This document shows positions 7,014-7,153 of a DNA stretch of 7,153 nt, one piece after another. How positions within the stretch are numbered: position 1 is the first letter of the stretch; each line of letters begins with the position of its first letter. This DNA is from Clostridia bacterium (lineage in GTDB: Bacteria > Bacillota > Clostridia > DUPQ01): positions 1 to 7,153 of the forward strand of contig JAUUZV010000130.1 in assembly GCA_030592085.1 (NCBI GenBank), in the 5' to 3' direction. The position numbers and the translations under genes were made by a program. The notes beneath the pieces were generated by a model that saw only the letters and a program-made list of their open reading frames with translations, searched no databases and was not told where the DNA came from.

Positions 7014-7114
7014 TAGAATATATTAGCTTCATTTTTACTAGCAAAATAGCTTAAAAAATATTCAGAACCCTTACACAATGAAGGCTATTGAAAGAAGTCG
7101 TAATCCCATAGAAA
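6983..7114 (+). repeat. Pair of short imperfect direct repeats, 118 bp apart
   Basis: TAATCCCATTGAAA at 6983-6996 recurs as TAATCCCATAGAAA at 7101-7114 (13 of 14 bases equal). GAG follows 2 bases later at the first site and A-GAG almost at once at the second. Read in the frames of the small ORFs on each side, both copies encode N-P-I-E. This suggests a small duplication or decayed copies of one coding start rather than a regulatory repeat. The match is short enough that chance is possible. Confidence 0.3.
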
Positions 7115-7153
7115 GAGCGGATAATAAAGTTGAAACAGAGCGAACAATTAAAC
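7078..7153 (+). CDS. Possible start of an unrecognised gene running off the window
   Basis: From the ATG at 7078 the frame is open to the end of the window (25 codons, MKAIERSRNPIERADNKVET onwards). The same frame is already open from just after a TAG at about 7039. The encoded peptide is hydrophilic and rich in Glu/Arg/Lys. There is no good Shine-Dalgarno site before the ATG, and base composition is less AT-rich than the preceding 90 bases, which favours coding sequence. I do not recognise the product. The opposite strand is also open for about 25 codons here, so strand is not certain. Confidence 0.25.
   Translation, partial: MKAIERSRNPIERADNKVETERTIK

Noticed and set aside
7004..7020. Perfect TATAAT at 7009-7014 as a promoter for the possible downstream frame
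   Set aside because: No acceptable -35 at 16-18 nt spacing and no extended -10 TG; such hexamers are frequent by chance in DNA this AT-rich.
1..7153. CRISPR arrays, tRNA/rRNA genes, insertion sequences, riboswitches
   Set aside because: No regularly spaced repeats, tRNA-like cloverleaf, transposase frame with terminal repeats or structured leader was seen. The only leader before the operon is about 40-50 nt, too short for a riboswitch.

Overview
The window is AT-rich chromosomal-type DNA from a bacterium that looks like a low-GC Firmicute or a close relative. The evidence is strong purine-rich Shine-Dalgarno sites (AGGAGG before the gene starting at 3264, GGAGGT before the one at 4133), A/T-ending codons and TAA/TAG stops. 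I cannot name a genus. 

Layout: positions 2-907 (+) hold the 3' part of an ABC exporter half-transporter whose start lies outside the window. Converging on it is a leftward four-gene operon, transcribed from about 6100 down to about 913. In order of transcription it contains arginine decarboxylase (speA, start 6053), agmatinase (speB), a saccharopine-dehydrogenase-family carboxy(nor)spermidine dehydrogenase, and carboxy(nor)spermidine decarboxylase (nspC). The gaps are 12 nt, 20 nt and 0 nt (the third stop codon directly abuts the fourth start). Upstream of the operon lies a small three-helix membrane protein gene (6181-6528, -). A divergent AbrB/MazE-type antitoxin gene (6743-6985, +) follows, with no recognisable toxin behind it. 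The last 168 bases carry only a short imperfect repeat and a possible gene start that runs off the window. 

Together the operon encodes, in reaction order, arginine -> agmatine -> putrescine -> carboxyspermidine -> spermidine. This is the aspartate-semialdehyde ('carboxyspermidine') route, which needs no S-adenosylmethionine decarboxylase or spermidine synthase; neither gene is in the window. 

The most striking observation is that the last enzyme is interrupted. nspC has an in-frame TGA at 1069-1071, exactly where relatives have a glycine. The following 51 codons still encode the conserved family C-terminus (HYTMVK...TFNG) and end in TAA at 913-915. All 15 tryptophans in the other genes and in the nspC body are TGG and no gene here ends in TGA. 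A single recent nonsense mutation, a sequencing error, or a rare UGA readthrough/recoding event therefore all remain possible. Genome-wide UGA reassignment is less likely but cannot be excluded from this window.
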